Origin: an uncultured Muribaculaceae bacterium
GTDB lineage: Bacteria; Bacteroidota; Bacteroidia; Bacteroidales; Muribaculaceae
DNA length: 38,822 nucleotides
Assembly (NCBI GenBank): GCA_947386115.1
Contig: CANDNO010000017.1
Span: 1-38,822, forward strand
Direction of reading: 5' to 3'
Shown in pieces: positions 1 through 7,538 of the stretch (the stretch's first letter is position 1; every line of letters begins with the position of its first letter). Made by a program: the position numbers and the translations under genes. Under the pieces are notes generated by a model. That model made no database searches. It was not told the DNA's origin and was given only the letters and a program-made list of their open reading frames with translations.

Positions 1-51
1 CTCGACCCACTGATTAAGAGTCAGTTGCTCTACCAACTGAGCTACGGAGTC
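1..51 (-). tRNA. tRNA-Lys (anticodon CTT), 5' part only
   Basis: Read on the minus strand from 51 downward, the sequence gives a 7-nt acceptor strand GACTCCG, then TA, a D-arm with AGCTCAGTTGGTAGAGC, and an anticodon arm CTGA-CTCTTAA-TCAG. The loop places CTT at the anticodon, so the tRNA decodes lysine AAG. The variable, T-arm and 3' acceptor parts lie beyond the left edge of the window. A strong Bacteroidetes-type promoter sits just upstream at 108-138. Confidence 0.9.
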
Positions 52-107
52 TTTGATGATGGTGCATCAGCCTGGTAGTTCCCGTGGGCTTTCCCGCTTT
101 TGCGTTG

Positions 108-138
108 CAAAGGTACGGCGTTTTTTGTTATCTACAAA
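108..138 (-). promoter_or_regulatory. Promoter of the tRNA-Lys gene
   Basis: On the minus strand this reads TTTG (138-135), a 19-nt spacer, then TACCTTTG (115-108). That matches the Bacteroidetes sigma-ABfr consensus TTTG-N19-TAnnTTTG exactly. Transcription would start near position 101, about 50 nt before the tRNA 5' end. The same -7 octamer occurs before pyrG. Confidence 0.75.
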
Positions 139-173
139 ATTTTTTTGAACTTTTTTTCGTTGATTCGAATTTG

Positions 174-181
174 TATCTTTG
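174..181 (+). promoter_or_regulatory. Candidate -7 element for the DUF3737-patB-MATE cluster
   Basis: TATCTTTG fits the TAnnTTTG -7 consensus and lies about 70 nt before the ATG at 252. At the expected distance upstream there is only a T-run (TTTT at 151-154) instead of TTTG, so the -33 half is one base off. Confidence 0.45.
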
Positions 182-251
182 TAGTGCTTTTAGACGCTGC
201 TTGCGGCTTGTCCTGAAGCGTGACTTTTAATTGGTATATAATTACTTTACT

Positions 252-1100
252 ATGAAAGAATTAAAGGATATATCGATGGGTGGCGAACGTCCGCTGTTCG
301 CTTCTCATGACTTGAAACTGGTCAACGTTACCATCACGGCCGGCGAGAGCGGAATAAAATGTTGCTCGAATATCGAGGCTGAAAATTGCCTCTTCGAGGG
401 TAAATATCCGTTCTGGCATGTCAACGGGTTCAAGATAAAGAACTGTACGTTTGCTCCGGGCGCGAGGGCTGCGCTGTGGTATTCGCGCGATCTGGAGATG
501 ACCGACACGGTGGTCGACGCGCCCAAGATGTTCCGCGAGATGGAGTCGCTGCGTCTCGAGCGTGTGAAGCTCAATGATGCTCTCGAGACGTTTTGGCACT
601 GCTCGAAGGTGAAGCTTGAGGATGTCGAGGTGGTCAACGGCGATTATCTGTTCATGCATTCGCGCGATATCAAAATCCGCAATTATGTGCAGCATGGCAA
701 TTACTCGTTCCAGTATTGCAAGAATGTCGAGATTCACCGTGCCAAGATCGAGTCGCGCGATGCGTTCTGGCAGACGGAGAATGTCACTGTCTACGACTCG
801 GAGATCGACGGTGAGTTCCTGGGCTGGCACTCGAAGAATCTGAAGTTCGTGCGCTGCAAGATCAGCGGTATTCAGCCTCTGTGCTACTGCGAGGGACTGG
901 TTCTCGAGGACTGCACCATGGACGAGTCTTGCAATCTGGCTTTCGAGGATTCGAGCGTCAAGGCTACCGTTAATTCGCCTATCATCTCGATTAAGAATCC
1001 GCGCGAGGGATATATCACGGCCCAGGGGTTCGGCGAGATTGTCTTCGACGAGAATCTGCGCAAGCCCGGCAACTGCAAGGTGCAAGTTAAGAATCCATGA
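252..1100 (+). CDS. DUF3737 family protein, predicted right-handed beta-helix
   Basis: This 282-aa protein has no signal peptide and is probably cytoplasmic. I recognise it as DUF3737, a family whose function is not known to me. The sequence shows about nine coils of 19-20 residues, each opening with an aromatic or hydrophobic cluster followed by a beta-strand. The coil starts are FWH at 54, LWY 75, FRE 94, FWH 114, FMH 134, FQY 153, FWQ 172, GWH 191 and LCY 210. Such regular spacing is typical of a solenoid or beta-helix. It is rich in Cys, Trp and His. I chose the ATG at 252; an in-frame TTG at 231 would add only seven residues. The stop overlaps the ATG of the next gene (ATGA, 1097-1100), so translation is coupled to the C-S lyase. 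A scaffold or substrate-binding role beside that enzyme is possible but unproven. Confidence 0.8.
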   Translation: MKELKDISMGGERPLFASHDLKLVNVTITAGESGIKCCSNIEAENCLFEGKYPFWHVNGFKIKNCTFAPGARAALWYSRDLEMTDTVVDAPKMFREMESLRLERVKLNDALETFWHCSKVKLEDVEVVNGDYLFMHSRDIKIRNYVQHGNYSFQYCKNVEIHRAKIESRDAFWQTENVTVYDSEIDGEFLGWHSKNLKFVRCKISGIQPLCYCEGLVLEDCTMDESCNLAFEDSSVKATVNSPIISIKNPREGYITAQGFGEIVFDENLRKPGNCKVQVKNP

Positions 1101-2281
1101 ACGAGTTGTTTGATTTGACGCCCGACCGCCGCGGCAGCGGGTCCTACAAGTGGGACACGGCCCGGGAGGGGCAGGATATCATTCCGCTGTGGGTGGCCGA
1201 CATGGACTTCAAGGCGGCGCCGGTAATCATGGATGCCCTTCGCGCCCGTGTGGAGCACGGGGTGTTCGGCTACACCTACGTGCCTGACGAGTACTACCGT
1301 GCCGTGGAGCACTGGTACAGCCGCCGCTACGGTGTAGCTCTCGGACCCGACGTGCGGCCCATTTACACCCAGGGTGTCGTTCCGGCCATATCGGCTACGA
1401 TCAAGGCGTTAACACGCCCAGGTGACGGCGTGGCGGTGATGACGCCGGTGTATAACTGCTTCTTCTCGTCGATTCGAAACAACGGCTGTATGATGGTCGA
1501 TGTGCCCTTGGTGCGTGTTGATGGCAGTGATGATTTCACCTACGAGATCGACTTCGAACTGCTTGAGGCAAGGCTTAGTGACGAGCGCGTGCCGGTGCTG
1601 CTGATGTGCAATCCCCACAACCCGGCCTGCAGGGCCTGGAGACGCGAGGAGCTGCAGCGTGTCTATGACCTGTGCCGACACACGGGCACGACGCTGCTCA
1701 GCGACGAGATTCACGGCGACATCATCATGCCCGGCTATTCGTTCACTCCGGTGGCATCGCTCGACGGCAATCCGCTCGCCCACACCGTCACATTCAGTTC
1801 GCCGTCAAAGGCATTCAACATCGCCGGGCTGCAGATAGCCAATATCATCACCTCGTCGCCACGCCTGCGCTACCTCATCGACCGCGCCATCAACGACAAC
1901 GAGGTGTGCGACGTCAACCCGTTTGGCGTAGCGGCCCTTATCGCCGCCTACAACCATGGAAGCGAGTGGCTCGACAGCCTCACGGGCTACATCCACGACA
2001 ACTACCGCTATCTTGTAAAGGCCGTGGCGCACAGGATGCCACGGCTCAAGGTGGCACGCCTCGAGGCCACCTACCTTGCATGGCTCGACGTGAGCTCCAT
2101 CGACATGCCCGACGAGGAGCTCGAGGAGTATCTCAAGGAGCATTACCGCGTGTGGCTCAACGCCGGCAGCATGTATGGCCGCGGGGGATTCCTGCGCGTC
2201 AACCTCGCCACGTCGCGCCGGCGCCTTGCCGAGGGGCTTGACCGAATGTTCGACGGGTTAACCGCCCTGTCAAAAAGATAA
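1097..2281 (+). CDS. patB: PatB/MalY family PLP-dependent C-S lyase (cystathionine beta-lyase-like)
   Basis: A 394-aa fold-type I aminotransferase-like protein. It should use pyridoxal phosphate to cleave C-S bonds of cystathionine, cysteine or cysteine conjugates, giving a thiol, pyruvate and ammonia. Visible motifs are the start LWVADMDF (31-38), the cofactor-binding CNPHNP (171-176), SDEIH with the PLP-contacting Asp (202-206), and SSPSKAFNIAG with the probable Schiff-base Lys238. Length and motif order fit PatB/MalY rather than MetC, which belongs to a different family. The ATG overlaps the DUF3737 stop by four bases, and a MATE exporter begins 5 nt after its stop, so the three genes form one unit. 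The pairing with an exporter suggests handling of sulfur metabolites or thiol conjugates, which is inference. True substrates cannot be told from the sequence. Confidence 0.9.
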   Translation: MNELFDLTPDRRGSGSYKWDTAREGQDIIPLWVADMDFKAAPVIMDALRARVEHGVFGYTYVPDEYYRAVEHWYSRRYGVALGPDVRPIYTQGVVPAISATIKALTRPGDGVAVMTPVYNCFFSSIRNNGCMMVDVPLVRVDGSDDFTYEIDFELLEARLSDERVPVLLMCNPHNPACRAWRREELQRVYDLCRHTGTTLLSDEIHGDIIMPGYSFTPVASLDGNPLAHTVTFSSPSKAFNIAGLQIANIITSSPRLRYLIDRAINDNEVCDVNPFGVAALIAAYNHGSEWLDSLTGYIHDNYRYLVKAVAHRMPRLKVARLEATYLAWLDVSSIDMPDEELEEYLKEHYRVWLNAGSMYGRGGFLRVNLATSRRRLAEGLDRMFDGLTALSKR

Positions 2282-2286
2282 CCGCC

Positions 2287-3702
2287 TTGGCCGATATTTC
2301 CTACATACAAGAGGGGCGCGCGAGCACATTCCGCCAGCAGCTCGGGCTGGCGGCCAAGCTGGCCCTGCCGGCCATCCTGGCCCAGCTCTCGAGCATCATC
2401 ATGCAGTATATCGACGCGTCGATGGTGGGACGCCTCGGCACCGACCCCGCCGCGGCTATCGGACTCGTGTCGACCTCGCTGTGGCTTTTCTGGGGAACCT
2501 GCTCGGCAATCACGATGGGATTCTCAGTGCTGGTGTCACACCGCGTCGGGGCCAAAGACTATGCCGGAGCCCGCGACATACTGCGCCAGTCGATAACCGC
2601 CACTGTCATTTTCAGCCTCGTAATCACCGCCATAGGCATAGCCATATCGGGGTCGCTGCCACGGTGGCTCGGGGGCGACGAGAGCATCAACCACATGGCG
2701 TCCAACTACTTCATGATTTTCGTCATGGCGCTCCCCATGCTCAGCCTCAACTATCTGGCGGGCGGCATGCTGCGGTGTGCCGGCAACATGAAGATACCCA
2801 GCCTGCTCAATATCATGATGTGTGTGCTCGACGTCGTGTTTAACTATCTTCTCATCTTCGAGACACGCCAGGTGTCGGTAGGCTCGCTGTCGTTCACCAT
2901 GCCCGGAGCCGGACTGGGTGTCACCGGCGCTGCGCTCGGTACGGTGCTTGCCGAGATTGTCACCGCATGCACCATGCTCAACTACCTGTGCCGCCACGAG
3001 AAAGGGCTCGCCCTGCGAGGCACCACCGGTAGTTTTCGCCCCGTAAAAAGCCTTATTTTCAAAGCGCTGCGCATCTCGGCCCCTATGGCCATCGAGCATG
3101 CCGTGATATGCGGCGCCCAGGTCATGATCACCGTCATCGTAGCCCCGTTGGGAGCCGTGGCCATAGCCGCCAACGCGTTTGCCATCACAGCCGAGAGCCT
3201 CTGCTACATGCCCGGCTACGGCATAGGCGACGCCGCCACGACGCTTGTAGGGCAGAGCCACGGAGCCAACAACCCGCATCTCGTGAGGCGGTACGGCTAC
3301 ATCACCGTAGGCCTCGGAATGTTTGTGATGACCGTGATGGGAGTCATACTTTATGTCACAGCCCCGTGGATGATGGAGCTCATGACCCCCGTAGAAGAGA
3401 TAGCGACGCTCGGAGCCGACATGCTCCGCATCGAAGCCTGGGCCGAGCCCATGTTTGCCGCCTCGATTGTAGCCTACGGCGTCTTCGTGGGCATGGGCGA
3501 CACGATAGTGCCCGCCTGTATGAATTTCGGCAGCATCTGGTTCGTGCGCGTACCGCTTGCCGCCTGGCTTGCGAGCTACTACTCGGGAGGCGAGCCCAGT
3601 GCCGCCGGCCTCAAAGGCGTGTGGGTAGCGATGGCCGTCGAGCTCACTTTCCGCGGCAGCATCTTCCTCATCCGCCTCATCCGCGGCCGCTGGAGCCGCT
3701 GA
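2287..3702 (+). CDS. MATE family multidrug/metabolite efflux transporter
   Basis: A 471-aa integral inner-membrane protein with about twelve hydrophobic segments in two similar halves, the layout of MATE (NorM/DinF-type) Na+- or H+-coupled exporters. The first helix carries ALPAILAQLSSIIMQYIDASMVG, where the region from PAI to MVGRLG is the usual MATE start. The reading frame opens with TTG at 2287, only 5 nt after the patB stop. The next in-frame ATG (Met in the first helix) would cut into that helix, so TTG is preferred and translation is probably coupled. A convergent terminator follows at 3737-3769. Substrate is unknown; linkage to a C-S lyase makes a sulfur-containing or detoxified compound plausible. 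Confidence 0.9.
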   Translation: MADISYIQEGRASTFRQQLGLAAKLALPAILAQLSSIIMQYIDASMVGRLGTDPAAAIGLVSTSLWLFWGTCSAITMGFSVLVSHRVGAKDYAGARDILRQSITATVIFSLVITAIGIAISGSLPRWLGGDESINHMASNYFMIFVMALPMLSLNYLAGGMLRCAGNMKIPSLLNIMMCVLDVVFNYLLIFETRQVSVGSLSFTMPGAGLGVTGAALGTVLAEIVTACTMLNYLCRHEKGLALRGTTGSFRPVKSLIFKALRISAPMAIEHAVICGAQVMITVIVAPLGAVAIAANAFAITAESLCYMPGYGIGDAATTLVGQSHGANNPHLVRRYGYITVGLGMFVMTVMGVILYVTAPWMMELMTPVEEIATLGADMLRIEAWAEPMFAASIVAYGVFVGMGDTIVPACMNFGSIWFVRVPLAAWLASYYSGGEPSAAGLKGVWVAMAVELTFRGSIFLIRLIRGRWSR

Positions 3703-3736
3703 CAGTGGTTTAATCTGAGTTAGCCTGATATACAAA

Positions 3737-3769
3737 GCGAGTGTGGCGCCTTTAAGGAACCACACTCGC
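3737..3769. terminator. Bidirectional terminator between the MATE gene and serS
   Basis: A perfect 10-bp inverted repeat GCGAGTGTGG (3737-3746) and CCACACTCGC (3760-3769) with a 13-nt loop lies between two convergent genes. The flanks are AT-rich but have no long T-run, so it may be only partly intrinsic. Confidence 0.6.
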
Positions 3770-3798
3770 ATATATGTTATTTATATGTATCGACTCGC

Positions 3799-5070
3799 TT
3801 AGTTGATGAGGTCGAAGCCGGTGTAGCGGCGGAGGCATTCGGGGACGATGATGCCTTCGGGGGTCTGGTTGTTTTCGAGGAGTGCGGCCATGATGCGGGG
3901 CAGGGCGAGGGCTGAGCCGTTGAGTGTGTGGCACAGGCGGGTTTTCTTGTCTTCGCCACGGTAGCGGCACTTCAGTCGGTTGGCCTGGTAGGTCTCGAAG
4001 TTTGATACCGACGATACCTCGAGCCAGCGTTTCTGGGCGGCTGAGAATACTTCGAAGTCAAATGTGATGGCTGAGGTGAAGCTCATATCGCCGCCACACA
4101 GGCGCAGGATGTGCCAGGGGAGACCGAGGCGGTCGAGGAGTGACTGTACGTGGTCTTTCATTTCCTCGAGTGCGGCGTAGGAGTTCTCGGGTTTCTCGAT
4201 GCGTACGATCTCGACCTTGTCAAACTGGTGCAGGCGGTTGAGGCCGCGTACGTCTTTGCCGTAGCTGCCGGCTTCGCGGCGGAAGCATGCCGAGTAGGCG
4301 CAGTTCTTGATGGGGAGCTGCGAGTCGTTGAGTATGACGTCGCGGTAGAGGTTGGTCACGGGCACCTCGGCTGTGGGTATGAGGTAGAGGTTGTCGACCT
4401 CGCAGTGGTACATCTGTCCTTCCTTGTCGGGGAGCTGTCCTGTTCCGTAGCCTGATGCTTCGTTTACGACGTAGGGGGGCTGGATCTCGAGGTAGCCTGC
4501 CTCGCCGGCGCTGTCGAGGAAGAATTGAATCAGGGCGCGCTGCAGGCGTGCGCCTTTGCCTATGTAAACGGGGAATCCGGCGCCGGTTATCTTCACGCCG
4601 AGGTCGAAGTCGATGAGGTTGTATTTCTTGGCGAGGTCCCAGTGGGGGAGGGCATCCTCGGGGAGGTCGGGCATGGGTCCGCCGGTTTTCTCGACTACGT
4701 TGTCGGCTGCGGTGCGGCCTTCGGGTACCATGTCGCAGGGGAGGTTGGGGATGGTGAGGAGGATGTCGCGCATGCTGCGCTCGGTGTCGGCCAGGCGCTC
4801 GGCTATTGCTTTCTGCGATTCCTTGATCTCGGCCACGCATGCTTTTGCTGCTTCGGCTTCTTCGCGTTTGCCTTCTTTCATGAGACGGCCTATCTCGGCT
4901 GCTTTTTTGTTGAGCTCGGCAGCCTGATTGTCGTTGTTGAGCTGCAGCTCGCGACGTGTGGCATCGAGTGCGAGCACGTTGTCGATGGCCTCTTTGCCGT
5001 CAAATCCCTTGATGGCAAGTTTTTTTACAACCTGCTCGGGATTCTCTTTGATTTGTTGTATTGTAAGCAT
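3799..5070 (-). CDS. serS: Serine--tRNA ligase
   Basis: This 423-aa class II synthetase charges tRNA-Ser (and tRNA-Sec where present) with serine. The N-terminal arm at about 30-105 is a charged, Ala/Glu/Lys-rich coiled coil that binds the tRNA long variable arm. The catalytic core has the serine-binding TAEVP (233-237), motif 2 FRREAG (263-268) and motif 3 GSALALPR (385-392) followed by ENNQ. Length is that of ordinary bacterial SerRS. The ATG at 5070 begins MLTIQQIKENP, the usual family start. It lies 23 nt after the YqeY-type gene and is probably cotranscribed with it. It ends facing the MATE gene across a shared terminator. Confidence 0.98.
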   Translation of the reverse strand: MLTIQQIKENPEQVVKKLAIKGFDGKEAIDNVLALDATRRELQLNNDNQAAELNKKAAEIGRLMKEGKREEAEAAKACVAEIKESQKAIAERLADTERSMRDILLTIPNLPCDMVPEGRTAADNVVEKTGGPMPDLPEDALPHWDLAKKYNLIDFDLGVKITGAGFPVYIGKGARLQRALIQFFLDSAGEAGYLEIQPPYVVNEASGYGTGQLPDKEGQMYHCEVDNLYLIPTAEVPVTNLYRDVILNDSQLPIKNCAYSACFRREAGSYGKDVRGLNRLHQFDKVEIVRIEKPENSYAALEEMKDHVQSLLDRLGLPWHILRLCGGDMSFTSAITFDFEVFSAAQKRWLEVSSVSNFETYQANRLKCRYRGEDKKTRLCHTLNGSALALPRIMAALLENNQTPEGIIVPECLRRYTGFDLIN

Positions 5071-5093
5071 ACTCTAAATGTGTTTTTTTACTT

Positions 5094-5549
5094 TTAAGCG
5101 TTGGCCAGAAGTTCTTTGACTTTTGACGAGATGGCGCGTCCGTCGGCAAGTCCGGCAAGCTCTTTGGTGGCTGTGCCCATCACCTTGCCCATCATGGCGG
5201 GTGAGGTGGCGCCTACGCGGGCGATAATCTCTTTGAGGCGGTCAGTGAGTTCTTCCTCGCTGAGCTGTTTGGGCAGGTATTCTTCGATGACGGCTACCTC
5301 GGCGAGCTCGTTTTCGGCCAGGTCGGGGCGAGACTGCTCGGTATATATTGCGGCGCTTTCGCGGCGCTGTTTGGCCATTTTTACGAGCACGCGTGTGGCG
5401 GCTTCGTCGGTGAGTGTGCCATCGCTGCCTTTGGCTGTCTTGGCCTCGAGGAATTCTTTTTTGATGCCGCGCAGGGCTTCGAGTCTCACGCGGTCTTTTG
5501 CAAGCATGGCCTTCTTTATGTCGGCCGAAATTGTATCAAATAAATCCAT
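5094..5549 (-). CDS. GatB/YqeY domain protein
   Basis: A 151-aa soluble protein beginning MDLFDTISADIKKAMLAKD. The family shares the C-terminal helical domain of the amidotransferase subunit GatB, which contacts tRNA, but stands alone and has no glutaminase or kinase part. Visible hallmarks are the R-x-E-A-L-R-G-I-K-K stretch near 21-30, EYLPKQLSEEEL in the middle, and the C-terminal MGKVMG segment. I chose the ATG at 5549. The frame stays open upstream for 36 more codons, but that stretch is AT-rich and unlike the family. The gene precedes serS by 23 nt. The exact role is uncertain; a link to tRNA metabolism is only suggested by its fold and neighbour. Confidence 0.9.
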   Translation of the reverse strand: MDLFDTISADIKKAMLAKDRVRLEALRGIKKEFLEAKTAKGSDGTLTDEAATRVLVKMAKQRRESAAIYTEQSRPDLAENELAEVAVIEEYLPKQLSEEELTDRLKEIIARVGATSPAMMGKVMGTATKELAGLADGRAISSKVKELLANA

Positions 5550-5575
5550 AATCGATTGATGGTGTTTTGAGATTG

Positions 5576-5625
5576 CAAATTTAGTGAGAATATTGCAATG
5601 TGAGTATAAATTATGTCTAATTTTG
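5576..5625. promoter_or_regulatory. Divergent promoter region (yqeY-serS / TIGR02757)
   Basis: Two -7-type octamers face outward in the 98-bp gap. TAAATTTG on the minus strand (5583-5576) would serve yqeY-serS, and TAATTTTG on the plus strand (5618-5625) would serve the TIGR02757 gene. Neither has a clear TTTG at the ideal 19-nt distance; ATTG at 5592-5595 is 22 nt before the plus-strand box. Confidence 0.45.
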
Positions 5626-5647
5626 CAGTCGATAAGCAAAAAATAAA

Positions 5648-6451
5648 ATGAATTCAACTATATCACAATCAATAGAGGTGCCCGGCGATGTGCGGGAGTT
5701 GCTCGACAGCGAGGCGCAACGTATCAATTCGCCGGCATTCATCGATGCCGACCCGGTGCAGTTTCCCCGTAGGTATTCTTCGCTTCCCGATATCGAGATT
5801 GCGTCGTTGTTGTCGGCCACTATCGCGTGGGGCAACCGCACGATGATATGCCGCGACTGTGACCGCATGCTCTCGATGATGGACTCGTCGCCTTATGCCT
5901 ACGTTATGGATGGGGCTTACGAGTCGCTTGACCCCGACCGCAACATTCACCGTACGTTCTTCAACCGCAATCTGCAGTATTACATGCGCGGTCTTCATTC
6001 GATTTATAAACGATATGGGTCGCTGGCCGACTGGGCTCGTGACCTGAAAGTGCAGGACTCGGAGGCTCCGGCATGGGAGTTCACGCGGCATCTGCTTGCT
6101 GCCTTGGCCGAGGCTAACGGTGGAGCACCCGACAGCCGCTGCCTGCCTCAGAATATTGATAAAACGGCGCTGAAGCGTATCAATATGGCGCTGCGCTGGC
6201 TCGTGCGTGACGACGGCATAGTCGACCTCGGAGTGTGGTCGTTCATGAAGCCGTCGCAGCTGTTTATTCCGCTCGATGTCCATGTTGGTAATGTGAGCCG
6301 TTCGCTTGGATTGCTCACACGCCGTCAGGATGACCGCCGTGCCGTCGAAGAGCTGACGGCCGTAATGCGAACCCTTCGCCCCGAGGACCCCGCCATCTAC
6401 GACTACGCCCTCTTCGGCATCGGCATCGAGTCTAAAAACGCCTCAAAATAG
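5648..6451 (+). CDS. TIGR02757 family protein (DUF2400)
   Basis: A 267-aa soluble protein of the TIGR02757/DUF2400 family, found widely in Bacteroidota; its function is unknown to me. Recognisable segments are the ASLLSATIAWGNR stretch (about 51-63), the centre with HLLAAL, KRINMALRWLVR, the VDLGVWSF segment, and the end with IPLDVHVGNVSRSLGLL and YDYALFGIGI. The Asp/His pattern in the DVHVG region recalls helix-hairpin-helix DNA glycosylase-like folds, but this is only an impression. It stands alone, divergent from yqeY-serS. Its stop codon is followed directly by a fragment of an IS end (6452-6475), so the last few residues (KNASK) may be altered from the ancestral C-terminus. Confidence 0.85.
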   Translation: MNSTISQSIEVPGDVRELLDSEAQRINSPAFIDADPVQFPRRYSSLPDIEIASLLSATIAWGNRTMICRDCDRMLSMMDSSPYAYVMDGAYESLDPDRNIHRTFFNRNLQYYMRGLHSIYKRYGSLADWARDLKVQDSEAPAWEFTRHLLAALAEANGGAPDSRCLPQNIDKTALKRINMALRWLVRDDGIVDLGVWSFMKPSQLFIPLDVHVGNVSRSLGLLTRRQDDRRAVEELTAVMRTLRPEDPAIYDYALFGIGIESKNASK

Positions 6452-6475
6452 TAACATTTATTGTCGAAACGGCTC
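6452..6475. repeat. Solo end of the same IS family as the element at 29094
   Basis: These 24 bases match the right inverted repeat of the element at 29094-29750 with two mismatches, ending in CGGCTC. No transposase lies nearby. An 11-bp direct repeat CTCAAAATAGT (6442-6452 and 6473-6483) brackets and partly overlaps it, and the first copy contains the stop codon of the preceding gene. Confidence 0.6.
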
Positions 6476-6482
6476 AAAATAG

Positions 6483-6519
6483 TGAACTGCGCTCCAAAAA
6501 GCTATTGGGGCGCAGTTCA
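6483..6519. terminator. Bidirectional terminator between TIGR02757 gene and lpxA
   Basis: A 13-bp stem with one G-T pair (6483-6495 with 6507-6519) and an 11-nt loop starting AAAAA. It lies between convergent genes. Confidence 0.65.
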
Positions 6520-6554
6520 TATAGTGTCGTTAATGATTTGTGGATCGGGTGGGG

Positions 6555-7340
6555 TTATTCGAGGTCGATGGGGACGGCGACGATGCGCAGGTTGTTGCCG
6601 CGGATGAAGTCGATGATGTTCTGGCGGATGGGGCTTTCGTCGATGTCGGCTTCGATGCGCTGCAGGGCGTTGAACACTGATGTGCCACACTGGTAAACGT
6701 GGCGGTAGGCCTTGGCTACGTCATCGATCTGCTCGTCGGTGAAATTGTTCTTGCGCATAACGTGGGCGTTGATGCCGAAGTAGGTAGCGGGGTTGTGGGC
6801 GATGATCACGTACGGGGGTACGTTTCCGCTTATACGGCAGCCTCCCTTGATGAGAACCCAGTCGCCAATCTTGGAACCTTCGTGAACAACACTGTTGGAC
6901 GATAGGATTGAGCATTCTCCCACCTCAATGTTTCCGGCCATTGTAACGCCGTTGCCTATCACGCTCTTGCCCGAAAGATGGCAGTCGTGGCCTATGTGGG
7001 CTGTAGCCATGATGAATGTGCCGCTGCCTATGCGCGTGCCTTCGGGATTGGCAAAGCCACGGTTTATGATAACGTTTTCACGTATTACGCAGTTATCGCC
7101 GATGGTGCAATAGCTGGGCTGGCCTTTCCAGCGGAAGTCCTGAGGATCGGCACCCACAATGGCTCCATTGTAGATGACTGTTCCGGCGCCTACACGTGTA
7201 CCGCGCATGACGCTGGCATAGGGCATTATCACTGCGCCGTCGCCTACCTCGGTGTCGGCATCGATAAATGCAAAGGGGTGGATGGTGACATCTTTGCCAA
7301 TCTTGGCAGAAGAGTCAATGTGGGCTAAAGGGCTAACCAT
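6555..7340 (-). CDS. lpxA: Acyl-ACP--UDP-N-acetylglucosamine O-acyltransferase (LpxA)
   Basis: A 261-aa cytoplasmic enzyme of the left-handed beta-helix family. It transfers a hydroxyacyl chain from ACP to the 3-OH of UDP-GlcNAc, the first step of lipid A synthesis. The hexapeptide repeats run from about residue 7 to 185 (I-G-x-x-x-x pattern). The ATAHIGHDC segment (112-120) contains His118, which corresponds to the E. coli catalytic His125. The C-terminal helices carry HNPATYFGINAHVMRKNNF and AYRHVY, typical of LpxA. Many Bacteroidales encode lpxA just after an lpxC-fabZ fusion. Here it stands alone with no other lipid A gene near it, so it could be the main gene relocated or a second paralogue. 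The upstream region holds a heptamer repeat and no clear promoter. Confidence 0.92.
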   Translation of the reverse strand: MVSPLAHIDSSAKIGKDVTIHPFAFIDADTEVGDGAVIMPYASVMRGTRVGAGTVIYNGAIVGADPQDFRWKGQPSYCTIGDNCVIRENVIINRGFANPEGTRIGSGTFIMATAHIGHDCHLSGKSVIGNGVTMAGNIEVGECSILSSNSVVHEGSKIGDWVLIKGGCRISGNVPPYVIIAHNPATYFGINAHVMRKNNFTDEQIDDVAKAYRHVYQCGTSVFNALQRIEADIDESPIRQNIIDFIRGNNLRIVAVPIDLE

Positions 7341-7343
7341 TTA

Positions 7344-7385
7344 TTTAATTATGAATTATGAATTAGGAATTGGGAATTAGGAATT
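7344..7385. repeat. Heptamer tandem repeat upstream of lpxA
   Basis: Five in-register 7-mers of the form (A/G)(T/G)GAATT occupy 7351-7385 (ATGAATT twice, AGGAATT, GGGAATT, AGGAATT), with a degenerate sixth unit at 7344-7350. It lies within 45 nt of the lpxA start. Confidence 0.75.
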
Positions 7386-7479
7386 GTATGTATGGGGCGC
7401 GCGGATGGTGTGCGCATGCCTCAGGATTTGTTTTCGGGCGTTGCCCGTTGGTAGGACGGGGATTGGGATAGGCTTTGAA

Positions 7480-7532
7480 AATCAGGATTTAGGAGCGGGA
7501 AGGTTGAGGTTCCCGGCTCCTGTTTCCTGATT
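7480..7532 (-). terminator. Terminator of the RND efflux operon
   Basis: A long imperfect hairpin: arm 7480-7501 pairs with 7510-7532 (AATCAGGA and AGGAGC blocks intact, a short internal mismatch, one bulged base) around an 8-nt loop. It begins 7 nt past the stop codon of the outer-membrane channel gene and is followed on that strand by TTTC. Confidence 0.65.
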
Positions 7533-7538
7533 GTAAGG

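Noticed and set aside
261..1085. 274-aa open frame on the minus strand
   Set aside because: Mirrors the periodic DUF3737 coils; its apparent repeats come from the sense strand.
2536..3771. 411-aa open frame on the minus strand
   Set aside because: It is antisense to the MATE gene, rich in His/Gly/Ala from codon mirroring, with no family features.
7344..7385. Heptamer repeat as a CRISPR-like array
   Set aside because: Units are 7 bp and contiguous with no spacers.
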